A stretch of DNA of 64,000 bases from an uncultured Algibacter sp. (GTDB lineage Bacteria; Bacteroidota; Bacteroidia; Flavobacteriales; Flavobacteriaceae). Every line of letters begins with the position of its first letter. Within the stretch, counting starts at the first letter, position 1. Position numbers and translations under genes: made by a program. Positions 9,068 to 16,358 of the stretch are shown piece by piece. The notes beneath the pieces were generated by a model. The model ran no database searches and was not told where the DNA came from. It saw only the letters and a list, made by a program, of their open reading frames with translations. Location of the stretch: contig CANMZT010000001.1 in the NCBI GenBank assembly GCA_947502405.1, positions 186,001 to 250,000 of the forward strand, given 5' to 3'.

Positions 9068-9170
9068 AAATTTAGTTGAAAATTTTTACAAAATCAAGTA
9101 TTTTACTTGTAGTTTACAAAGTTTGGTTTGTCTGCTAATACCACAAAATCAAAAATACTTTCCCTAAAAA

Positions 9171-9201
9171 TTTGCAGATTAACTTTTCTATACGATATTT
9201 G
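9171..9201 (+). promoter_or_regulatory. Promoter of the SAM riboswitch/metY transcript
   Basis: TTTG at 9171-9174 fits the -33 box and GATATTTG at 9194-9201 matches seven of eight bases of the Bacteroidetes -7 box TAnnTTTG, with 19 bases between. Transcription would start about 25 bases before the riboswitch P1 stem. Confidence 0.55.
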
Positions 9202-9232
9202 CAGTCACAAAGTTCAAAAACGTATTGAAATG

Positions 9233-9351
9233 TTATCAAGAAAGGTGGAGGGATTAGACCCGATGAAACCTTAGCAACCCTTTAAACTTATTAAAGAAGG
9301 TGCTAAATTCTACTTAAACCCCAATTCATTTATTGGTGTTTGGATAGATAA
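9233..9351 (+). ncRNA. SAM-I (S-box) riboswitch upstream of metY
   Basis: The conserved S-box core is directly readable: TTATCAAGAAAGGTGGAGGG (9233-9252), then GACCCGATGAAACC, TTAGCAACC, and AAGGTGCTAAATTC. The P1 helix is TTATC (9233-9237) with GATAA (9347-9351). The segment AACCCCAATTCA...TTGGTGTT forms the terminal stem. Binding of S-adenosylmethionine should reduce expression of metY and possibly the genes behind it. The expression platform is not obvious: there is only a weak TACAGTCTGTA hairpin with a following T/A run around 9361-9390, 90 bases before the metY ATG. Confidence 0.93.
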
Positions 9352-9476
9352 CCCAAAAAATTACAGTCTGTAGTTTTAAAAAAAATTCTTTATAACATTT
9401 TTCTATTTAGTTCACTTATTACAAGTGCATTTGAATTTTTGGTTTTTAACAATTAACTAAAAAAAACATTAGAAAA

Positions 9477-10751
9477 ATGAGCGATCAAAAATTAGCAACA
9501 AACGCATTACACGCAGGGCATGATGTAGCAACAAACGGTGGGGCAAGAGCTGTACCAATTTATCAAACTACATCTTATGTGTTCAATAATTCAGACCACG
9601 CAGCAAACTTGTTTTCTTTACAAGAATTAGGGTTTATTTACACACGTTTAAACAATCCAACCAATCAAATTTTACAAGAGCGTTTAGCGGCTGTAGAAGG
9701 TGGTATTGGCGCTGTAGTGTTTGCTTCAGGAACGGCAGCAATTTCTACAGGATTGTTAACGCTTTTAAAAGCGGGCGATCATATTGTAGCTTCAAGTAGT
9801 TTATACGGTGGTACGTACAATTTATTAAGTGTTACACTTCCAAGATTGGGTATTACAACAACATTTGTAGATGCATCAAATCCTGATAATTTTAAGGATG
9901 CTGTACAGGATAATACCAGAGCGTTTTTTGTGGAGTCTTTAGGAAATCCAAAACTAGATGTACTAGATTTAGAAGCTATTTCAGTACATTCAAAAGCAGC
10001 AGGTGTGCCATTTATAGTTGATAATACGGTAGCAACACCAGCTTTGTTAAACCCATTACAACATGGTGCTAATATTGTAATTCACTCACTAACAAAATAC
10101 ATTGGCGGACAAGGTACATCCCTAGGTGGTGCTATTATAGATGGCGGAACCTTTGATTGGGCGAATGGTAAATTCCCAGAATTTACAGAACCATCAGCAG
10201 GATACCACGGTTTAAAATACCATGAAACTTTAGGTGCAGCTTCGTATACCTTTAAGTTAATTTTAGAAGGTTTAAGAGATTTTGGTGGTGCTATGAGTCC
10301 AACAAACGCATTCAACATTATTCAAGGTTTAGAAACATTGCCTGTTAGAATCAAACAGCACAGTGAGAACGCTTTAGAATTGGCAAAATGGCTAGAAGCA
10401 CAAGACGAAGTAGCTTGGGTAAACTATCCAGGGTTAGAAAGTAGTAAGTACAATGCTTTGGCTAAAAAATACTTGCCAAAAGGCCAAAGTGGGATTGTAA
10501 CTTTTGGACATAAAGGCGGATTTGATGCTGCAAAAACCATTGCAGACGAAACACAAATTTTCTCTTTACTAGCGAATATTGGCGATACAAAATCGCTAAT
10601 CATCCATCCATCAAGTACCACACACCAACAATTAGACGAGGCAGAACAAGCATCAGCAGGTGTATCTCCAGATTTAATACGTTTGTCTGTAGGTATTGAG
10701 GATATTGAAGATTTAAAAGCAGATTTAAAACAAGCATTTGCTAAAATATAA
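9477..10751 (+). CDS. metY: O-acetylhomoserine sulfhydrylase
   Basis: A 424-residue PLP enzyme of the Cys/Met metabolism family that makes homocysteine from O-acetylhomoserine and sulfide. The PLP Lys lies in HSLTKYIGGQGTSLGG near residue 205. FASGTAAISTGLLTL and NNPTNQILQERLAAVEGG are the conserved N-terminal blocks. The start NALHAGHD and the 50-residue insertion with YHETLGAASY are typical of the MetY subgroup rather than cystathionine gamma-synthase. It is controlled by the SAM riboswitch ahead of it, and the MetX-containing fusion that makes its substrate follows. Confidence 0.95.
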   Translation: MSDQKLATNALHAGHDVATNGGARAVPIYQTTSYVFNNSDHAANLFSLQELGFIYTRLNNPTNQILQERLAAVEGGIGAVVFASGTAAISTGLLTLLKAGDHIVASSSLYGGTYNLLSVTLPRLGITTTFVDASNPDNFKDAVQDNTRAFFVESLGNPKLDVLDLEAISVHSKAAGVPFIVDNTVATPALLNPLQHGANIVIHSLTKYIGGQGTSLGGAIIDGGTFDWANGKFPEFTEPSAGYHGLKYHETLGAASYTFKLILEGLRDFGGAMSPTNAFNIIQGLETLPVRIKQHSENALELAKWLEAQDEVAWVNYPGLESSKYNALAKKYLPKGQSGIVTFGHKGGFDAAKTIADETQIFSLLANIGDTKSLIIHPSSTTHQQLDEAEQASAGVSPDLIRLSVGIEDIEDLKADLKQAFAKI

Positions 10752-10763
10752 TTGATTGAAACG

Positions 10764-10796
10764 AGACCTGTCAGATTTTTAAAACCTGACAGGTCT
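10764..10796. terminator. Hairpin after metY (AGACCT repeat, copy 1)
   Basis: AGACCTGTCAGATTTT and AAAACCTGACAGGTCT form a 16-bp hairpin with one mismatch. A nearly identical perfect hairpin stands after cysM (33598-33632). The location just behind a stop suggests a terminator, but it lacks a long T-run and the fusion gene follows on the same strand, so partial read-through or mRNA end protection is also possible. Confidence 0.55.
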
Positions 10797-10816
10797 AAAA
10801 CACACGAGTAAGTATT

Positions 10817-10856
10817 CCTCCCTGAGCCTGCATTGAGCGGTGTCGAAATGGGGAGG
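10817..10856. repeat. Inverted repeat in front of the MetX fusion gene
   Basis: CCTCCC (10817-10822) and GGGGAGG (10850-10856) are inverted, around TGAGCCTGCATTGAGCGG and TGTCGAAA. The GC-rich hairpin ends 20 bases before the ATG at 10876, in an otherwise AT-rich leader. It may be a remnant of a dispersed element or affect translation of the fusion. Confidence 0.45.
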
Positions 10857-10875
10857 TTAGGAGGGGCTTCTTTTT

Positions 10876-13800
10876 ATGAAACACGAATTAAAACATATCA
10901 CAATTACCAATTACACCACAGAAAGTGGCGCACTTAACCCTACAATAAAATTAAGCTACCAAGTATTTGGAAAACCGTTGGGCGAGGCGCCAATTGTGTT
11001 GGTAAATCATGCGCTTACAGGAAATAGTGAGGTTGCTGGCGATAATGGCTGGTGGAAAGATTTGATTGGTGATGATAAGGTAATTGATACGAAACTGTAC
11101 TCGGTGTTGGCCTTTAACATTCCTGGAAACGGTTTTGATGGTTTTGTAATTGACAACTATAAAGATTTTGTAGCTCGTGATGTTGCGAAATTGTTTTTAC
11201 AAGGATTAACGGCACTAAAAACTGGTAAATTATTTGCCACTATTGGTGGTTCTTTAGGTGGTGGTATTGCATGGGAAATGGCAGTATTGCAACCTGATTT
11301 TACTGAGCACTTGGTGGTTGTAGCTACCGATTGGAAATCTACCGATTGGTTGATTGCCAACTGCCAAATACAAGAACAATTTTTGTTAAATTCTAAACAT
11401 CCTGTTCACGATGCACGCATGCATGCCATGTTATGTTACCGCACACCAGAGTCGTTTAAGGAGCGTTTTAAGCGTTCTAAAAATGATGATTTAGAGATTT
11501 TTAATGTCGAAAGTTGGCTGTTGCATCATGGTAAAAAGTTGCAGGAACGGTTTCAATTATCGGCTTATAAATTGATGAATCAGTTGTTGAAGTCTATAGA
11601 TGTAACCAAAGGTAGAGCTAGCAACTTTAACGTGCTGGAAAATATTGAAGCGAAGATTCATATTGTAGGTGTAGATTCCGATTTGTTTTTTACCGCAGAA
11701 GAAAACCGCGAAACACACAAACAGTTAGCGTTAACGCATCCTAATGTAACATACAATGAAATTCATTCTGTACACGGACACGATGCGTTTTTAATGGAGT
11801 ACGACCAACTTGAAAAAATTGTAGAAGGCATTTTTGTGCCACATTCTAAAAGAAAACCAATGAAGATATTAAAATTTGGAGGTAAATCTTTAGCCAATGG
11901 AAAAGGCTTAGAAACGGTACTTTCAATTATTAAAAATAAAGTAGCTGCAGGTGATAGAATTAGTGTTGTGGTTTCAGCACGAGGTTCAGCAACTGATGAT
12001 TTGGAATCCATATTAAATAAAGCGCTAAAAGGTAAGTCTTATCAAGAAGAATTGGAGGCATTTAAAGCATATCAATCAGAGCCATCAAAAACCATTGATT
12101 TTTCTGAGGAGTTTTCAGTTTTAGATAAGTTGTTTGAAGGGGTTAGTTTGCTTAGAGATTATAGTAAAAAGACTAAGGATAATATTTTGTCACAAGGTGA
12201 ATTATTGTCTGTTAAACTAATTGCAAACTTATTAAACGAACATGGGGTAAATGCAAAAGTTGCTGATGCCCGCGATTTAATTAAAACGGATGATACTTTT
12301 GGTAACGCCCAACCTTTATCAAAAGTTTCAAAAGAAAACACACAATCTTACTTTAATGTAAATAAAGAAGTGGTAAATATTGTTACGGGTTTTATTGCTT
12401 CTAATTTAAAAGGTGAAACTACTACTTTAGGAAGAAACGGTAGTAATTACACAGCTGCATTAGTTGCAAATTATTTAGATGCTGAAGAATTACAAAACTA
12501 CACCCATGTTAGTGGTATTTATACTGCCGACCCAAGTTTGGTGCCCGATGCAAAACAAATTAGAGAGTTGTCTTTTAGTGAAGCTAACGAATTAGCAAAC
12601 TTTGGAACTTCGGTATTGCACGCTAAAACGATTATTCCTTTAGTAGAAAAAAATATTAATCTACGTATTTTGAATACGTTTAATGCAGATGATCAAGGTA
12701 CACTTATCACAGCTAAACCTAGTACTAAAGAAGTAACCTCATTGTCCATTTTGGATAATGTAGCGTTGTTGAATTTAGAAGGCCGAGGTTTACTGGGTAA
12801 AATTGGGGTTGATGCACGTATTTTTGGTGCCCTAAGTAGCCATGGTATTAGTGTGAGTATTGTGTCTCAAGGGTCTTCAGAACGCGGTATTGGGTTAATT
12901 ATTGATGCAGACCAAGCAACACAGGCAGTCATTGCTTTAGAGCGAGAGTTTGAAAGCGATTTCTACTCGCAAGATGTGAATAAAATTGATGTTATTGATG
13001 ATGTTGCGGTAATTTCCATTATAGGTATTGAGTTGAGTTCGTTTCATAAACCGTTTAATGCGCTAATCCGAAATCAAATTACACCTTTGCTTTTCAACAA
13101 CACGGTTACTGGAAAGAATGTAAGTTTGGTAGTGAAAAAAACTGAATTGCATAAAGCCGTAAATGTGATTCATGGTGAAGTATTCGGGATTTCAAAAAAG
13201 ATAAACATTGCGATTTTCGGTCATGGAGGTGTAGGTGGAGCTTTGATTAATCAGATTTTAAAGTCGAAAGATGAAATAGAAAAACGTAAAGGGGTAAATT
13301 TGAATGTTTTTGCGATTTCGAATTCAAGAAAACTCATTTTAAATAAAAATGGGGTTCAATCAAATTGGCAAGATGCTATAAAGCACAGCTTTAATAACAG
13401 TTCTATTGAAGATATTATAACCTATGCTAAAAATCATCATTTAGAAAATTTAGTTGCTGTGGATAATACAGCGAGTAATGTGTTTTATAAAAATTACATA
13501 CCGCTGATTGAGGCAGGTTTTGATTTGGTATCGAGTAATAAAATAGCGAATACCATTTCGCATGAGTTTTATACTGAATTAAGAGAAAACTTAAAGCAAC
13601 ACAATAAAGAGTATTTATACGAAACTACAGTTGGTGCAGGTTTACCGTTAATTGATACAATTAAATTATTACACGAATCTGGTGAAAATATCACGCGCAT
13701 TAGAGGGGTGTTTTCAGGGACGTTGAGTTATTTATTCAATAATTTTTCGGTGGAAGACAAACCGTTTAGTGCCATTATCAAGGAAACGGTAGATAAAGGG

Positions 13801-14274
13801 TTTACAGAACCCGACCCACGTGAGGATTTTTCTGGAAATGATGTGGCTAGAAAGTTGTTGATTTTAGCAAGAGAATTGGATTTACAAAATGAGTTTGAAG
13901 ATGTAGAAGTGCTAAATTTAATCCCAGAAGCGTATCGTGATATTTCGGTGGAAAACTTTTTATCGCAACTAGAGGTGTTGGATGCACAGTATCAAAAATT
14001 GAAGGACGACCAAAAAGAAGGACATGTGTTACGTTACGTTGGCGATTTATCTGGAGATTTATCGCAAGACAAAGGTAATCTGGAAGTAAAGTTAGTATCC
14101 ATTCCTGAAGATAGTACCTTAGGACATGTAAAAGGGAGTGATGCCATTTTTGAAATTTTTACCGAAAGTTATGGCGAGCAACCTATCGTCATTCAAGGTG
14201 CTGGTGCTGGTGCGGAAGTAACAGCGCGTGGTGTTTTTGGGGATATTTTGAGGTTGAGTAAGCATGTTAATTAG
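10876..14274 (+). CDS. Triple fusion: homoserine O-acetyltransferase / aspartokinase / homoserine dehydrogenase
   Basis: The 1132-residue protein has three modules. Residues 1-325 are an alpha/beta-hydrolase homoserine O-acetyltransferase: oxyanion motif NHALTGNS, nucleophile Ser126 in GGSLGG, Asp near 267-269, and His302 in GHDAFL. Residues 329-770 are an aspartokinase (KFGGKSLANGKG, TTTLGRNGSNYTA at 515-525) with two ACT domains. Residues 775-1132 are a homoserine dehydrogenase (NAD-binding GHGGVGG, catalytic GVFSGTLSYLFN, GFTEPDPREDFSGNDVARK). It would turn aspartate into aspartyl-phosphate and, with aspartate-semialdehyde dehydrogenase made elsewhere, reduce the semialdehyde to homoserine and acetylate it. 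An internal ATG at 11860 exactly begins the kinase module. Confidence 0.93.
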   Translation: MKHELKHITITNYTTESGALNPTIKLSYQVFGKPLGEAPIVLVNHALTGNSEVAGDNGWWKDLIGDDKVIDTKLYSVLAFNIPGNGFDGFVIDNYKDFVARDVAKLFLQGLTALKTGKLFATIGGSLGGGIAWEMAVLQPDFTEHLVVVATDWKSTDWLIANCQIQEQFLLNSKHPVHDARMHAMLCYRTPESFKERFKRSKNDDLEIFNVESWLLHHGKKLQERFQLSAYKLMNQLLKSIDVTKGRASNFNVLENIEAKIHIVGVDSDLFFTAEENRETHKQLALTHPNVTYNEIHSVHGHDAFLMEYDQLEKIVEGIFVPHSKRKPMKILKFGGKSLANGKGLETVLSIIKNKVAAGDRISVVVSARGSATDDLESILNKALKGKSYQEELEAFKAYQSEPSKTIDFSEEFSVLDKLFEGVSLLRDYSKKTKDNILSQGELLSVKLIANLLNEHGVNAKVADARDLIKTDDTFGNAQPLSKVSKENTQSYFNVNKEVVNIVTGFIASNLKGETTTLGRNGSNYTAALVANYLDAEELQNYTHVSGIYTADPSLVPDAKQIRELSFSEANELANFGTSVLHAKTIIPLVEKNINLRILNTFNADDQGTLITAKPSTKEVTSLSILDNVALLNLEGRGLLGKIGVDARIFGALSSHGISVSIVSQGSSERGIGLIIDADQATQAVIALEREFESDFYSQDVNKIDVIDDVAVISIIGIELSSFHKPFNALIRNQITPLLFNNTVTGKNVSLVVKKTELHKAVNVIHGEVFGISKKINIAIFGHGGVGGALINQILKSKDEIEKRKGVNLNVFAISNSRKLILNKNGVQSNWQDAIKHSFNNSSIEDIITYAKNHHLENLVAVDNTASNVFYKNYIPLIEAGFDLVSSNKIANTISHEFYTELRENLKQHNKEYLYETTVGAGLPLIDTIKLLHESGENITRIRGVFSGTLSYLFNNFSVEDKPFSAIIKETVDKGFTEPDPREDFSGNDVARKLLILARELDLQNEFEDVEVLNLIPEAYRDISVENFLSQLEVLDAQYQKLKDDQKEGHVLRYVGDLSGDLSQDKGNLEVKLVSIPEDSTLGHVKGSDAIFEIFTESYGEQPIVIQGAGAGAEVTARGVFGDILRLSKHVN

Positions 14275-14285
14275 TTGTCTAGGGT

Positions 14286-14750
14286 ATGAAAAACATAATT
14301 TTAGTATTAATCTTGATATTTCTGATTTGTTTTGTTTCGTGTAATGAATATAAAATTTCAGAATTAAATAATCAGATTTCTAAACTTGAAATTCAAAATA
14401 AAAAACTGACTGATTCAATTTCAAAATCGTTATACTACAAAGTTTTAGGCTCAAATATTATCGGGCTTACAGCTAAATCTGAATTTACTATAAATGAAAA
14501 GAGTGAAGTCAAATTCCTTTTTAATTATCCTGAAAAGTTGTTGACTTATAATGTCTATACAACCAGTATCGATGGAAAACCTGATGAGCTGATTTACAAA
14601 AATCTCACGGATAATGAATTCATTTATAATTTTGTTCCGAATAAAGTAGGAGAACATGATATTAAATTAGTTGCAGTTTTTAAAATGAATAATAAGGAAA
14701 ATGAAGAAATACACGTTCCGACCAATTTATCTGTTACTGTCAAAAAATAA
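14286..14750 (+). CDS. Small lipoprotein, function unknown
   Basis: A 154-residue protein with a hydrophobic signal and a lipobox (LICFVSC, Cys near residue 20), followed by a short coiled coil (about 25-50, with the heptad-like ISELNNQISKLEIQNKKL). The rest resembles a small Ig-like beta domain. It is not recognised. It starts 11 bases after the fusion gene stop and would be translated from the same transcript, but has no evident role in methionine synthesis. Confidence 0.6.
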   Translation: MKNIILVLILIFLICFVSCNEYKISELNNQISKLEIQNKKLTDSISKSLYYKVLGSNIIGLTAKSEFTINEKSEVKFLFNYPEKLLTYNVYTTSIDGKPDELIYKNLTDNEFIYNFVPNKVGEHDIKLVAVFKMNNKENEEIHVPTNLSVTVKK

Positions 14751-14833
14751 AAATATAAACTATAAGAATTTTAGCCACAATTTTAGCGGATTCGACTAAA
14801 TCTTAGTTTTAAGAATTAACCTTTACAAAAAAG

Positions 14834-14956
14834 AGCGTTAGGGATTGAACGGCATGTTTGAAATCCCCGATCCCGATAGCTATCGGGAGAGGGATTGAGT
14901 AATGAAAGCCCGACCCACTTGCCCTGAGGAACTCGAAGGGTGTGGGTAACGCCCAA
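14834..14956 (+). repeat. Dispersed intergenic repeat, copy 3 (subtype B, full length)
   Basis: GCGTTAGGGATTGAACGGCA starts at 14835 and the element ends with GGTAACGCCC at 14954. Its middle holds a perfect 18-base palindrome TCCCGATAGCTATCGGGA at 14871-14888 and a second hairpin-like block ACCCACTTGCCC...GGGTGTGGGT. It sits directly in front of metZ, ending 22 bases before the preferred start codon. Confidence 0.85.
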
Positions 14957-14977
14957 ATAAAACATAAAAAAATTAAA

Positions 14978-16144
14978 GTGAAGCATAAAAAATTTGAAAC
15001 CAACGCGATAAGAACGCAGAGTGAGCGCTCTCAGTTTTCGGAACATTCGGTGCCGTTGTACTTAACTTCGGGATTTGTATTTGAGGATGCCGAGGAGATG
15101 CGCGCTTCGTTTGCCGAGGAGAAGCAGCGCGATTTGTACAGCCGCTACAGCAACCCGAATACCAACGAATTTGTGGAGAAAGTGTGCGCCATGGAAGGCG
15201 CGGAAGCGGGGTTTGCCTTTGCGAGCGGTATGGCGGCGGTGTTTTCTACATTTGCCACCTTGCTGGATGCGGGCGACCATGTGGTGTCGTGCAGTTCGGT
15301 ATTTGGGGCAACCCACGGATTATTTACCAAATATTTCCCGAAATGGAATATTGAGTGCTCGTATTTTAGCATTAACGATGTAGATGCGGTTGAGGATTTG
15401 ATACAACCCAATACCAAATTTATTTATGCGGAAACGCCAACCAATCCGGGAGTTGATGTGTTGGATATGGAGGCGTTGAGTGTGATTTGTAAAAAGCACA
15501 ATTTGCTATTGGTAATTGATAACTGTTTTGCGACGCCGTATTTGCAAAATCCGATAAAGTTTGGTGCGGATTTGGTAATACATTCGGCTACTAAATTAAT
15601 GGATGGCCAAGGGCGCGTTTTGGGCGGTGTTACGGTTGGTAGAGCAGACTTGATTCGTGAGATTTATTTGTTTTCTAGATTAACGGGGCCATCTATGAGT
15701 CCGTTTAACGCATGGGTGTTGTCTAAATCTTTAGAAACCTTAGCGGTTCGGGTGGATAAACACTGTGAAAATGCATTGAAACTTGCTGAGTTTTTAGAGG
15801 CGCACCCCAAAGTGAAATGGGTAAAATATCCGTTTTTAAAGTCGCACCCAAAGTATGAAATTGCTAAAAAGCAAATGCGCTTAGGGGGCAATATTGTAGC
15901 GTTTGAGGTATCAGGTGGTTTAGATGGCGGACGTACATTTTTAGATGCTATACAAATGTGTTCGTTATCGGCAAATTTAGGCGATACGCGAACTATTGTA
16001 ACGCATCCTGCAAGTACGACGCACGCTAAAGTGGAAGCTGAGGTTAAGGCTGCAGCAGGCATTACGGATGGTATGGTGCGCGTTTCGGTTGGTTTGGAAC
16101 ATGTGGATGATATTATTGCCGATTTGAAACAGGCTTTGGGGTAA
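14978..16144 (+). CDS. metZ: O-succinyl/acetylhomoserine sulfhydrylase-type enzyme
   Basis: A PLP enzyme of about 389 residues in the Cys/Met metabolism family. The PLP Lys is in HSATKLMDGQGRVLGG, and SRYSNPNTNEFVEKVCAMEGAE and FASGMAAVFSTFATL are the standard N-terminal blocks. The sequence resembles MetZ, which makes homocysteine directly from an O-acyl-homoserine. The GTG at 14978 (MKHKKFETNAIRTQ) is preferred: an earlier in-frame GTG at 14942 lies inside the dispersed repeat. Bases 15061-15360 are much richer in G+C than the rest of the gene (40 of 60 at 15181-15240 against 21 of 60 at 15481-15540). Confidence 0.88.
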   Translation: MKHKKFETNAIRTQSERSQFSEHSVPLYLTSGFVFEDAEEMRASFAEEKQRDLYSRYSNPNTNEFVEKVCAMEGAEAGFAFASGMAAVFSTFATLLDAGDHVVSCSSVFGATHGLFTKYFPKWNIECSYFSINDVDAVEDLIQPNTKFIYAETPTNPGVDVLDMEALSVICKKHNLLLVIDNCFATPYLQNPIKFGADLVIHSATKLMDGQGRVLGGVTVGRADLIREIYLFSRLTGPSMSPFNAWVLSKSLETLAVRVDKHCENALKLAEFLEAHPKVKWVKYPFLKSHPKYEIAKKQMRLGGNIVAFEVSGGLDGGRTFLDAIQMCSLSANLGDTRTIVTHPASTTHAKVEAEVKAAAGITDGMVRVSVGLEHVDDIIADLKQALG

Positions 16145-16196
16145 AGGATGAACTGCAATTAGAATACTACTATTCTGTACGGATACGCTTTAAAAT

Positions 16197-16229
16197 AAAA
16201 AAGACATACAAATTAATGTATGTCTTTTT
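16197..16229. terminator. Rho-independent terminator after metZ
   Basis: AAAAAAGACATACA and TGTATGTCTTTTT form a perfect stem with a six-base loop (AATTAA), ending in a T-run, 52 bases after the metZ stop. A-runs on the left side make it usable from both strands. Confidence 0.85.
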
Positions 16230-16306
16230 CGTTTTAATTAATAAATTCCCTTTTTCATAATTAATTAAATCTTAAGATATCTGTTAGTTTATTCTAAGAA
16301 TAAAAT

Positions 16307-16341
16307 AAAAAGGAGTAGTTAAAGAAGCACTACTCCTTTTT
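16307..16341. terminator. Rho-independent terminator of the spondin-domain gene
   Basis: AAAAAGGAGTAGT and ACTACTCCTTTTT pair perfectly around a nine-base loop. It ends 17 bases from the stop of the minus-strand gene at 16359, so it should terminate that transcript. Confidence 0.85.
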
Positions 16342-16358
16342 CAATTTGAGGCAAAAAA

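Noticed and set aside
8992-9069. Extra 26 N-terminal residues of the exported protein (ATG at 9069)
   Set aside because: They would precede a clean signal peptide at MNKYFRTIIVLIFGIF and overlap a hairpin (9019-9067), so they are probably untranslated.
14942-14977. N-terminal extension of MetZ beginning at GTG 14942
   Set aside because: These codons are the end of the dispersed repeat plus an AT-rich spacer, and the family homology starts near residue 13 (MKHKKFETNAIRTQ). The GTG at 14978 is preferred.
14809-15046. Short minus-strand frames over the dispersed repeats near 14.8-15.0 kb and 37.7-37.9 kb
   Set aside because: Translations such as GxxxHYSIPLP are shared only because they lie over the same non-coding repeat; they have no start context or conserved length.
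15075-15383. Alternative-frame open reading frames inside metZ (102 aa plus, 84 and 90 aa minus)
   Set aside because: They are by-products of the GC-rich patch, with Arg- and Cys-rich composition and no motif. The metZ frame has all family motifs.
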